From Bordetella parapertussis (GTDB lineage Bacteria > Pseudomonadota > Gammaproteobacteria > Burkholderiales > Burkholderiaceae_B), in contig CAMEAW010000153.1 of the NCBI GenBank assembly GCA_945911685.1, positions 1-6,735 on the forward strand: a stretch of DNA of 6,735 bases, given 5' to 3'. Positions 1-4,447 of the stretch are shown here, one piece after another. Positions within the stretch are counted from its first letter, which is position 1. Each line of letters begins with the position of its first letter. The position numbers and the translations under genes are program-made. Under the pieces are notes generated by a model. The model was not told the DNA's origin, did no database searches, and saw only the letters and a program-made list of their open reading frames with translations.

Positions 1-542
1 CCGTCTTTCGATACAGCCTCTTCGTACGTCTCGGCGAGGCTTGTATCGAGTTTGAGTAACTCAGGATTCGTGCAGATCAGTTTTTCAACAGAGGTAGTTG
101 CGTTCCGACAGTCAAGTGAGGGAGAGGTGGATACCGAGCCAGCAGCGGAGGCGCTCGGTTGCGTTGATTGATTAGAGGGCGTGCTTGCCGGGGGTGGACT
201 GCCTACGCGGTCCATTACCCACTTTGCATTTTTTTCCCCTTCAAAATACAGCCGGCCATCAGCCTGAAGCTTGACCTGAACTTTGTAAAATTTACCGTCC
301 GTATAAACCTGTTGGCCTGTAAATGTATTGGGTGATGTTGCAGTCAATTGGATGATATTTTGTCCAACCTGAAAGTTTGGGCTGTTTGTACTGGTTGCCA
401 CTCCCAGCCCATCTTTTAGTACATAGCCGTATTTCCATTGAGAGCTGTACCAATTGCCATCAAGCACTGCGAGCTGCGCATTTACATTTATAACGACCAT
501 TAAAAAAGAAAAGGTCAGCAGTACACGTTGAAACAATCTCAT
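1..542 (-). CDS. Secreted protein with C-terminal LprI/DUF1311 domain (3' end outside window)
   Basis: Read on the minus strand from ATG 542; the frame is open to the window edge, giving 180 codons without a stop. Residues 1-22 form a signal peptide (basic start, hydrophobic core, cleavage near VNA/QL), so the protein is probably periplasmic or surface-exposed. Residues about 26-112 form a domain rich in aromatic residues and glycines that I do not recognise. Residues 115-142 are a Pro/Ser/Thr linker. From residue 143 the pattern DCRNATTSVEKLIC..PEL..LD..L...Y matches the start of the LprI family (PF07007), including the two cysteines C145 and C157. In mycobacteria LprI inhibits lysozyme; the role in proteobacteria is unclear, so lysozyme defence is only a suggestion. 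A GAGA-type ribosome site lies about 9 nt before the ATG. Upstream on the minus strand is repeat copy A. The rest of the domain must lie outside the window. Confidence 0.75.
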   Translation of the reverse strand, partial: MRLFQRVLLTFSFLMVVINVNAQLAVLDGNWYSSQWKYGYVLKDGLGVATSTNSPNFQVGQNIIQLTATSPNTFTGQQVYTDGKFYKVQVKLQADGRLYFEGEKNAKWVMDRVGSPPPASTPSNQSTQPSASAAGSVSTSPSLDCRNATTSVEKLICTNPELLKLDTSLAETYEEAVSKD

Positions 543-586
543 TTTTTTGTTCTCAATATGGGCATTAATTCTCAAAGAGAGCTTAG

Positions 587-616
587 TGTATCAATGTTTT
601 TTTCAGCTTTTGTAAA
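587..616 (-). promoter_or_regulatory. Possible sigma70 promoter of the LprI-domain gene
   Basis: On the minus strand a TTTACA (616-611) stands 18 nt from GATACA (592-587), about 45 nt before the ATG at 542. The -10 match is poor, so this is a weak call resting on spacing and position only. Confidence 0.25.
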
Positions 617-637
617 TACAAAGGTGCTTGGCATTGC

Positions 638-780
638 AACTAGACGCAGCAGGTTTCGTCCGTTAAAAATGACGTCTACAAACTGAAAACCATGTGCTCG
701 GTATAAATACCTAGTTATAAGCCGCCAAAAGCAAAACTCCCAGCACGAACGCAGGGGGTTTTTTGGTTCCAGACGATATT
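638..780. repeat. Composite array repeat, copy A (most degenerate)
   Basis: This copy starts with the arm (from 638, AACTAGACGC, then GGTTTCGTCCG, then an inverted repeat CGTC/GACG at about 657-674, then a stretch ending CCATGTG). It continues through TTATAAGCC to the terminator at 736-764. The tRNA-like end is barely recognisable: GGTTCCAGACGATATT at 765-780 against AGTTTCAGATGGTGGC in copies B-E. The order of parts is the same as in copies C and D. It lies between the LprI-domain gene (minus) and the catalase-like gene (plus). The remaining sequence, 781-935, holds no gene that I can see and should contain the catalase-like gene's promoter, although no convincing -35/-10 pair stands out. 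Confidence 0.75.
736..764. terminator. Rho-independent terminator in repeat copy A
   Basis: The stem ACTCCC (736-741) pairs with GGGGGT (754-759) with one T-G pair. An A-A mismatch follows, then GC/GC and a 6-nt loop. Six T residues follow on the plus strand, and A residues before the stem give a weaker T tract for minus-strand transcription. Confidence 0.75.
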
Positions 781-935
781 GCTTTGTTTCTCATGGATCC
801 GCTGAAATACTCGTATTGCATCGTGCAGAATTTTTCAAGCTATTTTCGCTTTGTTGCTCAAAAATAAAAATCTACACATTAAGTTTAGAGTGATAGTACG
901 ATTAAGTTGTCATTAATTATCGTGAGTCTAATTCG

Positions 936-1949
936 ATGAAAGCCTCAAAATATTTGTCCATGTATTTGGTTTTTTTGCTGTCGGGTGTCGCTCTCACAAT
1001 CACTGACCCAGTGCATGCTAATCCCGATCCCAGCAAAATGGTTGATCAGTTTGAGGCAACCAGCGGAAAGTTTGACGGATTTCGCCGTTCTGGGGCAAAA
1101 GGAATTTGTGCGATGGGGGAGTTTGTGGGCAGTGCTGCGGGCCGGAATATTTCAAACTCTTCAGCGTTCAACGGTAGCCCCATCCCTGTCATCGTACGTT
1201 TTTCTGTGGGTGGCGCAAACCCGAAGGCTAGCGACAACACCAAAACACAACGCAATTTAGCGCTGCAATTCAACCTGCCTAACAACGAGGTTTGGCAGAT
1301 GGGTAATATTTCAGCGCCCGTATTTGGCTCTTCAACTCCAGAGCAGTTGTTTGGCCGATTGCAATCGCTGCAGCCCGATTCGCTTACGAAAGTTGCAGAT
1401 CAAACAAAAGTTAAGGCTTTTGCAGACGCAAATCCTGAGGTACTGATTCAAGGCAAATATTATGCTTCACAACCTGTACCTGCAAGCTACGCGTCAACAA
1501 ATTATTGGGGTGTACATGGCTTTGGCTTTTCGAATGATAAAAAGGAAAAGGTTTGGGGCAAATGGATTTTTGAACCGGTCGGTGGAGTGCAAACCTTGAC
1601 CGAGGAAGTTGCTAAAACAAAAGGTTCTGATTTTCTGTTTGATGATTTACGTCAGCGTGTCACGAGCGGAAACGCAGCTTTTAATTTCAATCTTGAGTTA
1701 GCTGAACCTGGCGATATTCTCACTAACGCAACTGTTCCCCTTCCCGAGGGTCGCAAAAAGCTGACTTTAGGAGTCCTCAAGATTGTTTCGGTTTCTACCG
1801 ACTCTGGCGGTCCCTGTTTAAACATAACCTTCGATCCAAACAGAATGCCTTCGGGTGTGGAGGGGGCAGCAGACCCTATGTTGCCTGCTAGAGCAGCACC
1901 TTACGCTGTTTCACTAGGACGTCGACTGACCGAAGGCGCTAAGCAATAG
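936..1949 (+). CDS. Secreted catalase-family peroxidase-like protein lacking the distal His
   Basis: The 337-residue protein has a signal peptide (residues 1-28, ending VHA/NP), so it should act outside the cytoplasm. The rest follows the catalase-related peroxidase (SrpA-like) family: VIVRFSVGGANPKASD (85-100), RNLALQF (106-112), APVF (127-130), YWGVHGFGF (190-198), AEPGD (256-260), and RAAPYAVSLGRR (319-330). R319 and Y323 keep the R-x-x-x-Y spacing of the catalase proximal haem tyrosine. Members are single-domain haem enzymes of about 300-350 residues that reduce peroxides, so length is normal. Oddity: in FRRSGAKG (49-56) the position normally held by the catalytic distal histidine of the HAKG motif is Gly53. 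The codon is GGG, two changes from a His codon. Haem binding is plausible, but peroxidase activity by the usual mechanism is doubtful. It is the only intact plus-strand gene in the array. The start is supported by the signal peptide; the ribosome site is weak (GTGAG about 10 nt upstream). Confidence 0.88.
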   Translation: MKASKYLSMYLVFLLSGVALTITDPVHANPDPSKMVDQFEATSGKFDGFRRSGAKGICAMGEFVGSAAGRNISNSSAFNGSPIPVIVRFSVGGANPKASDNTKTQRNLALQFNLPNNEVWQMGNISAPVFGSSTPEQLFGRLQSLQPDSLTKVADQTKVKAFADANPEVLIQGKYYASQPVPASYASTNYWGVHGFGFSNDKKEKVWGKWIFEPVGGVQTLTEEVAKTKGSDFLFDDLRQRVTSGNAAFNFNLELAEPGDILTNATVPLPEGRKKLTLGVLKIVSVSTDSGGPCLNITFDPNRMPSGVEGAADPMLPARAAPYAVSLGRRLTEGAKQ

Positions 1950-1960
1950 ATTGGGTTTTG

Positions 1961-1980
1961 TCCTTCTTAAAGGATATTTT
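1961..1980 (+). terminator. Possible weak terminator after the catalase-like gene
   Basis: TCCTT (1961-1965), loop CTTA, AAGGA (1970-1974), then TATTTT. The stem is only 5 bp and mostly A/T, so it may contribute little; the stronger bidirectional hairpin at 2039-2065 lies just beyond. Confidence 0.3.
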
Positions 1981-2038
1981 TAACCGGTCGCCCACGTGCT
2001 CGGAGCTAAGCCGCCAGTTATAAGCCCACAAAAGCAAA

Positions 2039-2065
2039 AACCCCAGCGCGAACGCAGGGGTTTTT
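2039..2065. terminator. Bidirectional rho-independent terminator, copy B
   Basis: The stem AACCCC/GGGGTT (2039-2044, 2057-2062) is followed by an A-A mismatch, GCG/CGC and a CGAA loop (TTCG on the minus strand). T tracts occur on both sides: TTTTT on the plus strand and TTTTTGCTTTT on the minus strand. It is placed to end both the plus-strand catalase-like gene and the minus-strand DUF6632-like gene. Confidence 0.85.
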
Positions 2066-2075
2066 CAGTTTCAGA

Positions 2076-2121
2076 TGGTGGCCCGCGGAGGAAGTGACCG
2101 AGGTTGAGGATGCCTAGTCCT
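2076..2121 (-). pseudogene. Decayed 3' half of tRNA-Phe, copy B
   Basis: On the minus strand this runs from an anticodon-arm-like AGGACTAGGCATCCT to GGGCCACCA. The 22 bases nearest CCA differ from the intact tRNA-Phe (4511-4586) at 4 positions. The T loop has lost bases (GGTCAC for GGTTCGA), and there is no D arm or 5' acceptor strand, so no functional tRNA can be made. The DUF6632-like gene stops inside it (TAG, 2116-2114). Confidence 0.7.
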
Positions 2122-2500
2122 GATACTTTCTAAGTCGCCACAATGGGATCGCTAGCGAAAGCCCGCCCGCTAAAATCCAAACATCGCCAATGAGGTGACC
2201 TATATGATGCGGATTGATAGCGGCGTGGTAAAGCATCACTCCGCCATGTGTGAAACTTGATATCGCGACAAACCCTAAAAAGCTTGTATGTTTCATTGGA
2301 TTTTTAATTGCCATTGCTGAACAAATTCCAACGGCGAAATAGATGCTCACAATCATCTGATCGTAAATGGCGTTGTAGGGTTGCCAACGCCATCCCCCGA
2401 GCAAATCAAAATACACGGCTAGAGGTATTCCAAGCAACCCCATAAACGTCCAACCAATTACGGCGCCCTTAAGGGGCGCGATAATTTTTTGCTCGCTCAT
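2114..2500 (-). CDS. Small membrane protein, DUF6632-like
   Basis: The 128-residue protein has four likely membrane segments (about residues 13-31, 48-64, 72-92, 102-122). The pattern of a middle segment, then KNPMKHTSFLGFVAISSFTHGGVM and HIGHLIGDVW, fits the DUF6632 family, where members show ARDP..HRSLI...SS..H..VM and GHLLGDVPAL. The function of that family is unknown to me. Conserved His residues next to membrane helices could bind metal or act in proton transfer, but nothing proves it. GGA about 8 nt before ATG 2500 is a modest ribosome site. The last codons (CAG GAC TAG) lie in the tRNA-like end of repeat B, and the copy B terminator follows at once. The gene is divergent from the broken DUF4188 gene at 2643. 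Confidence 0.75.
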   Translation of the reverse strand: MSEQKIIAPLKGAVIGWTFMGLLGIPLAVYFDLLGGWRWQPYNAIYDQMIVSIYFAVGICSAMAIKNPMKHTSFLGFVAISSFTHGGVMLYHAAINPHHIGHLIGDVWILAGGLSLAIPLWRLRKYQD

Positions 2501-2642
2501 TTGCTGATTCCAAAGTCAATTTGTAAGTTTTCACGAAAAAATGAACGACCGCCCGAAGATGGTCGGGGTATATTGGGATGGTCAGAGCGTGAGGATACCT
2601 GATCTATATTATGAAGCGGTCATCTTTTTTCGGAGTATTTAT

Positions 2643-2813
2643 ATGGTGAACAAAGAGAGAATGAGCGCTCACCTTGATGGTGAGTTTGTAGTGTTCTTGA
2701 TTGGAATGAGATTTAATCAGTTGTGGAAAATCCACAAATGGTTGCCCGTCATTTTGGCTATGCCTAAGATGCTCAAAGTGTTGAACGACACTCTTAATCC
2801 AACCGTCTCGTAA
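2643..2813 (+). pseudogene. Truncated DUF4188 / af470-like monooxygenase gene
   Basis: From ATG 2643, with a GGAG ribosome site 7 nt upstream, the frame gives 56 residues. GEFVVFLIGMRFNQLWKIHK and WLPVILAMPKMLKVL match the N-terminal part of the DUF4188 family (Pfam PF13826), whose members run to about 150-160 residues. The frame stops with TAA at 2811-2813, exactly where the arm of repeat copy C begins (AACTAGACGC at 2812). About two thirds of the protein is therefore missing, and the break coincides with the repeat boundary. An in-frame ATG at 2541 would add 34 residues with no family resemblance and no good ribosome site, so I prefer 2643. The fragment is probably non-functional. Confidence 0.7.
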
Positions 2814-2910
2814 CTAGACGCTCGAGGTTTCGTCCGATCAAAAGGACGTCTTCAACCTGTAAACAATGTGTACGGTACAAAACTGAGTAAAACAGACCCA
2901 CAAAAGCAAA

Positions 2911-2937
2911 AACCCCTGCGCGATGGCAGGGGTTTTT
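2911..2937. terminator. Bidirectional rho-independent terminator, copy C
   Basis: A perfect 9-bp stem AACCCCTGC/GCAGGGGTT with a 6-nt loop, T5 on the plus strand and TTTTTGCTTTT on the minus strand. Compared with copies B and E the inner A-A mismatch has become a T-A pair and the loop is different, so the hairpin is kept although bases changed. It lies downstream of the ParE-like toxin gene on the minus strand. Confidence 0.85.
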
Positions 2938-2947
2938 CAGTTTCAGA

Positions 2948-2994
2948 TGGTGGCCTGGGGCGGAGTGGACCTAGGCCGAGGATGCTCGATCCTT
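2948..2994 (-). pseudogene. Decayed 3' half of tRNA-Phe, copy C
   Basis: On the minus strand this runs from AAGGATCGAGCATCCT (anticodon-arm-like hairpin) to AGGCCACCA. The 22 bases nearest CCA differ from intact tRNA-Phe at 3 positions. It shares with copies B and D a shortened T loop and a changed variable region that the true tRNA does not have. The toxin gene's stop codon (TAA, 2995-2993) overlaps its end. Confidence 0.7.
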
Positions 2995-3325
2995 ATTGAA
3001 ACCTTTGTCGAGATAGCATTGCTCGGGTGAGGTCTCGCTTGGGATGGAGGACCCGGCAAAGCTCTATGTGATCAATGAACACCTTATAGTAGATCTGATG
3101 TGGGAAGCGTTTCAAAGACCAAGATTTGATGCCTTCGATATCCAACTCAATTGCTGTACGCGGCGATCCAATGTTCGGATGTTGGCCCACCTGCTCTAAC
3201 GCTTCATCGACTGCTAAGGAAAAACTCTCCGCAATGGGGGTGCCAGCGTTCTCTCGGTAGTAATCCACGGCATCGAGTGCGTCATCAATTGCATGACGGT
3301 GCGGCACGATAGATCTTGCGCCCAT
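2993..3325 (-). CDS. ParE/RelE-family toxin (second pair)
   Basis: The 110-residue protein starts at ATG 3325. This start is chosen because AGGAG sits 9 nt upstream (3339-3335) and the ATG follows the antitoxin stop by one base. An in-frame ATG at 3364 adds 13 residues that fit nothing in the family. The fold is seen in IDDALDAVDYYRENAG (helix), AVDEALEQVGQHPNIGSPR, the core strand WSLKRFPHQIYYKV and the C-terminal RVLHPKRDLTRAML, typical of ParE toxins (RVLH..RDIP). Plasmid ParE poisons gyrase, while RelE relatives cut mRNA at the ribosome; chromosomal members are often uncharacterised, so the target is unknown. The gene is co-transcribed with the antitoxin-like gene upstream, and its stop codon overlaps the tRNA-like end of repeat C. 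Confidence 0.85.
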   Translation of the reverse strand: MGARSIVPHRHAIDDALDAVDYYRENAGTPIAESFSLAVDEALEQVGQHPNIGSPRTAIELDIEGIKSWSLKRFPHQIYYKVFIDHIELCRVLHPKRDLTRAMLSRQRFQ

Positions 3326-3326
3326 T

Positions 3327-3551
3327 TCAAAACTCTCCTCTGGCGCGAGCCCGCAGCCGTTCAAAGAAAGCGGGTGTAATTGGATCGCAGAGCGGTGAAT
3401 TTAAGCCAGCTAGCAATTGCTCACGCAGCCATGCGCGGTCTTGCTGAAGCTGAAAGCTATTTGAGTCGTGATCGTCATCATCGTTAGCCTCACGGTTGTA
3501 AGGCTTGGGCTCTGATAAAGTATTGCGGGCATTAGGCAGTTGTAGTGACAT
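3327..3551 (-). CDS. ParD-like antitoxin lacking a clear DNA-binding half (second pair)
   Basis: The start is ATG 3551: AGGAG (3564-3560) lies 8 nt upstream. A TTG at 3578 would begin upstream of that ribosome site and is rejected. The 74-residue protein has a C-terminal half, QQDRAWLREQLLAGL then PITPAFFERLRARAR, that matches the toxin-binding tail of ParD antitoxins. The N-terminal 35 residues do not show the usual ribbon-helix-helix pattern; they are proline-rich with an acidic run NDDDDHD. It may neutralise the toxin without binding its own operator, may depend on another repressor, or may be a decayed or rearranged gene. It is followed one base later by the toxin start. Antitoxin identity is inferred from the tail and from the gene order. 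Confidence 0.7.
   Translation of the reverse strand: MSLQLPNARNTLSEPKPYNREANDDDDHDSNSFQLQQDRAWLREQLLAGLNSPLCDPITPAFFERLRARARGEF
3335..3339 (-). promoter_or_regulatory. Ribosome binding site fixing the toxin start at 3325
   Basis: AGGAG on the minus strand, inside the last codons of the antitoxin gene, 9 nt before ATG 3325. It decides between this start and the in-frame ATG at 3364 and implies translational coupling. Confidence 0.75.
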
Positions 3552-3559
3552 GGCTTGGG

Positions 3560-3564
3560 CTCCT
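3560..3564 (-). promoter_or_regulatory. Ribosome binding site fixing the antitoxin start at 3551
   Basis: AGGAG on the minus strand, 8 nt before ATG 3551. The 3579-3650 stretch upstream carries a possible promoter (TTGATT, 16 nt, TACAAA on the minus strand), too weak to list separately. Confidence 0.75.
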
Positions 3565-3749
3565 GAATCGACTTTCAATTCTGAATGATTTTTAGCCGAC
3601 TGTCTGTTTCAATTTGTAACCATCCTACCTGTTGAATCAACGCTTCCGTAGCTAGGCTCTCAGGGTTTCGTACGGTCAAAAGGACGTTGCCAACCTGTAA
3701 ACCATGTGTCAGGTATTTGCGTGCAAGTTTCAAGCCCACAAAAGCCGAA

Positions 3750-3775
3750 ACCCCAGCGCGAACGCAGGGGTGTTT
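3750..3775. terminator. Rho-independent terminator, copy D
   Basis: ACCCC (3750-3754) pairs with GGGGT (3767-3771), with GCG/CGC inside and a CGAA loop. The T tract is interrupted on both sides (TGTTTT on the plus strand, TTTCGGCTTTT on the minus strand), so it is weaker than copies B, C and E. Confidence 0.75.
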
Positions 3776-3796
3776 TCAGAACGGACCAGTTTCAGA

Positions 3797-3843
3797 TGGT
3801 GGCCCGGGGCGGAATCGACCGAGGCTTGAAGATGTTTAATCCT
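3797..3843 (-). pseudogene. Decayed 3' half of tRNA-Phe, copy D
   Basis: The 22 bases nearest CCA are identical to intact tRNA-Phe (4511-4532). Further in, the T loop lacks bases, the variable region is changed as in copies B and C, and the anticodon-arm part reads AAGGATTAAACATCTT. There is no 5' half. The last codons of the ParE toxin (AAG GAT TAA) are read from this part. Confidence 0.75.
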
Positions 3844-4153
3844 TCAACCATCTTGGAATATCGCGGCTCTGATGTAAGACCCGCAAAATATCCACATGGT
3901 TTTGGGTCGCTTTGTATAGAAGCAAAAACGGAAATTTATTCATCGGCCAAGTGCGGATATCGTTACGGCCAATTTCATTAGCCAGTCGTAAAGAGCCAGC
4001 CCTCGGGAAAGTCGTCAGAAACCTCAAGCATTGGCCGAGTTCAGTAAGAAAGACCTCTCCAGCTTGAAAGGCCTGTTGTGCTTGGTAGTGACTGAGAACA
4101 TCTTTAATATCAAAATCAGCTCCAGGCTTAAGAGCAAGAGACCTTTTAGTCAA
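3836..4153 (-). CDS. ParE/RelE-family toxin (first pair)
   Basis: The 105-residue protein keeps the ParE layout: N-terminal ALKPGADFDIKDVLSHY helix, FLTELGQCLRFLTTFPRAGS helix-turn, strand IRTWPMNKFPFLLLYKA, then VDILRVLHQSRDIPRWL, the family's C-terminal signature. Length is normal. The start ATG overlaps the antitoxin stop as ATGA (4153-4150), the classic coupled arrangement. It should act in the cytoplasm and be held inactive by the upstream antitoxin; gyrase or the ribosome are both possible targets in this superfamily. Its final codons AAG GAT TAA are part of the tRNA-like end of repeat D, whose terminator follows. Confidence 0.87.
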   Translation of the reverse strand: MTKRSLALKPGADFDIKDVLSHYQAQQAFQAGEVFLTELGQCLRFLTTFPRAGSLRLANEIGRNDIRTWPMNKFPFLLLYKATQNHVDILRVLHQSRDIPRWLKD

Positions 4154-4389
4154 AGGTCTTTTTTGGTATGAAAGCGGTGTCTAAGAGTTGCGATGTAACT
4201 CTCGACATCGATCTCTTGCGATGGAGATGCTTCAGCGTCTTCGATCAGTGCCCGAAGACGATCTCGATCCTGCTCTTTCTGTAAGACATGAAGAACATAT
4301 TCATTGCCCGAGACAAAGCCCTGCTGAGTCGAGGCAGAGTCGACAAAAGACTGTAGTGAATCAGTTAGTTCTAAGCTCATCTTTGGCAT
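4150..4389 (-). CDS. ParD-family antitoxin (first pair)
   Basis: The 79-residue protein (76 if it starts at ATG 4380) begins MSLELTDSLQSFVDSAS after the second Met and continues GFVSGNEYVLHVLQKEQDRDRLRALIEDAEASP. This is the ParD plan: an N-terminal ribbon-helix-helix that binds operator DNA, then a helix that wraps the toxin. ParD proteins usually begin at the position of the second Met, which favours 4380. Neither start has a well-placed ribosome site; GGGG lies just before 4389. It is coupled to the toxin gene by a 4-nt ATGA overlap. By family knowledge it neutralises ParE and represses the operon. Confidence 0.82.
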   Translation of the reverse strand: MPKMSLELTDSLQSFVDSASTQQGFVSGNEYVLHVLQKEQDRDRLRALIEDAEASPSQEIDVESYIATLRHRFHTKKDL

Positions 4390-4395
4390 ACCCCA

Positions 4396-4424
4396 ATGCT
4401 AGGCGTTGAAAGTGGGTTTGGCAA
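4396..4424 (-). promoter_or_regulatory. Promoter of the first toxin-antitoxin pair
   Basis: On the minus strand TTGCCA (4424-4419), 17 nt, TAGCAT (4401-4396). Transcription would start near 4389-4390, almost on the first possible ATG, so the message would be leaderless or have a very short leader if ATG 4380 is used. Confidence 0.5.
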
Positions 4425-4447
4425 CAACCAGATACGTTTAGAAACAT

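Larger units (their letters stand above)
1992..2121. repeat. Composite array repeat, copy B (arm shortened)
   Basis: This copy holds the CACGTGCTCGG piece (close to ATGTGCTCGG of copy A), GTTATAAGCCCAC, the terminator and a tRNA-like end. The outer arm seen in A, C and D (AACTAGACGC to CAACCTGTAAACC) is missing. From AGCCCACAAAAGC to the end of the terminator it is identical to copy E next to tRNA-Phe. It separates the catalase-like gene (plus) from the DUF6632-like gene (minus), which converge on it. Confidence 0.8.
2812..2994. repeat. Composite array repeat, copy C (complete)
   Basis: All three parts are present: the arm 2812-2870 (AACTAGACGC, GGTTTCGTCC, GGACGTC, CAACCTGTAAAC, ATGTG), the terminator 2911-2937 and the tRNA-like end 2948-2994. 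The arm holds a perfect inverted repeat CGTCC/GGACG (2831-2835, 2844-2848) with an 8-nt spacer. It separates the DUF4188 fragment from the second toxin-antitoxin pair. Confidence 0.85.
3651..3843. repeat. Composite array repeat, copy D (complete)
   Basis: Arm 3651-3710 (GCTAGGCTCT, GGGTTTCGTAC, AAAAGGACGT, CAACCTGTAAACCATGTG), terminator 3750-3775, and tRNA-like end 3797-3843. The arm's inverted repeat is imperfect here (CGTAC 3669-3673 against GGACG 3682-3686). Between terminator and tRNA-like part there is an extra stretch of about 14 nt (3780-3793) flanked by TTCAG copies. It separates the two toxin-antitoxin pairs. Confidence 0.85.

Noticed and set aside
2541..2642. Upstream start for the DUF4188 fragment
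   Set aside because: The extra 34 residues resemble nothing in the family, while ATG 2643 has a GGAG site 7 nt upstream.
3797..3843. Additional functional tRNA genes at copies B, C and D
   Set aside because: Only the 3' half is present, the T loop is damaged, and there is no D arm or 5' acceptor strand.
3706..3981. Plus-strand frame of 91 codons across repeat D
   Set aside because: It runs through the terminator, the tRNA-like copy and the antisense of the ParE toxin, and shows no family resemblance.
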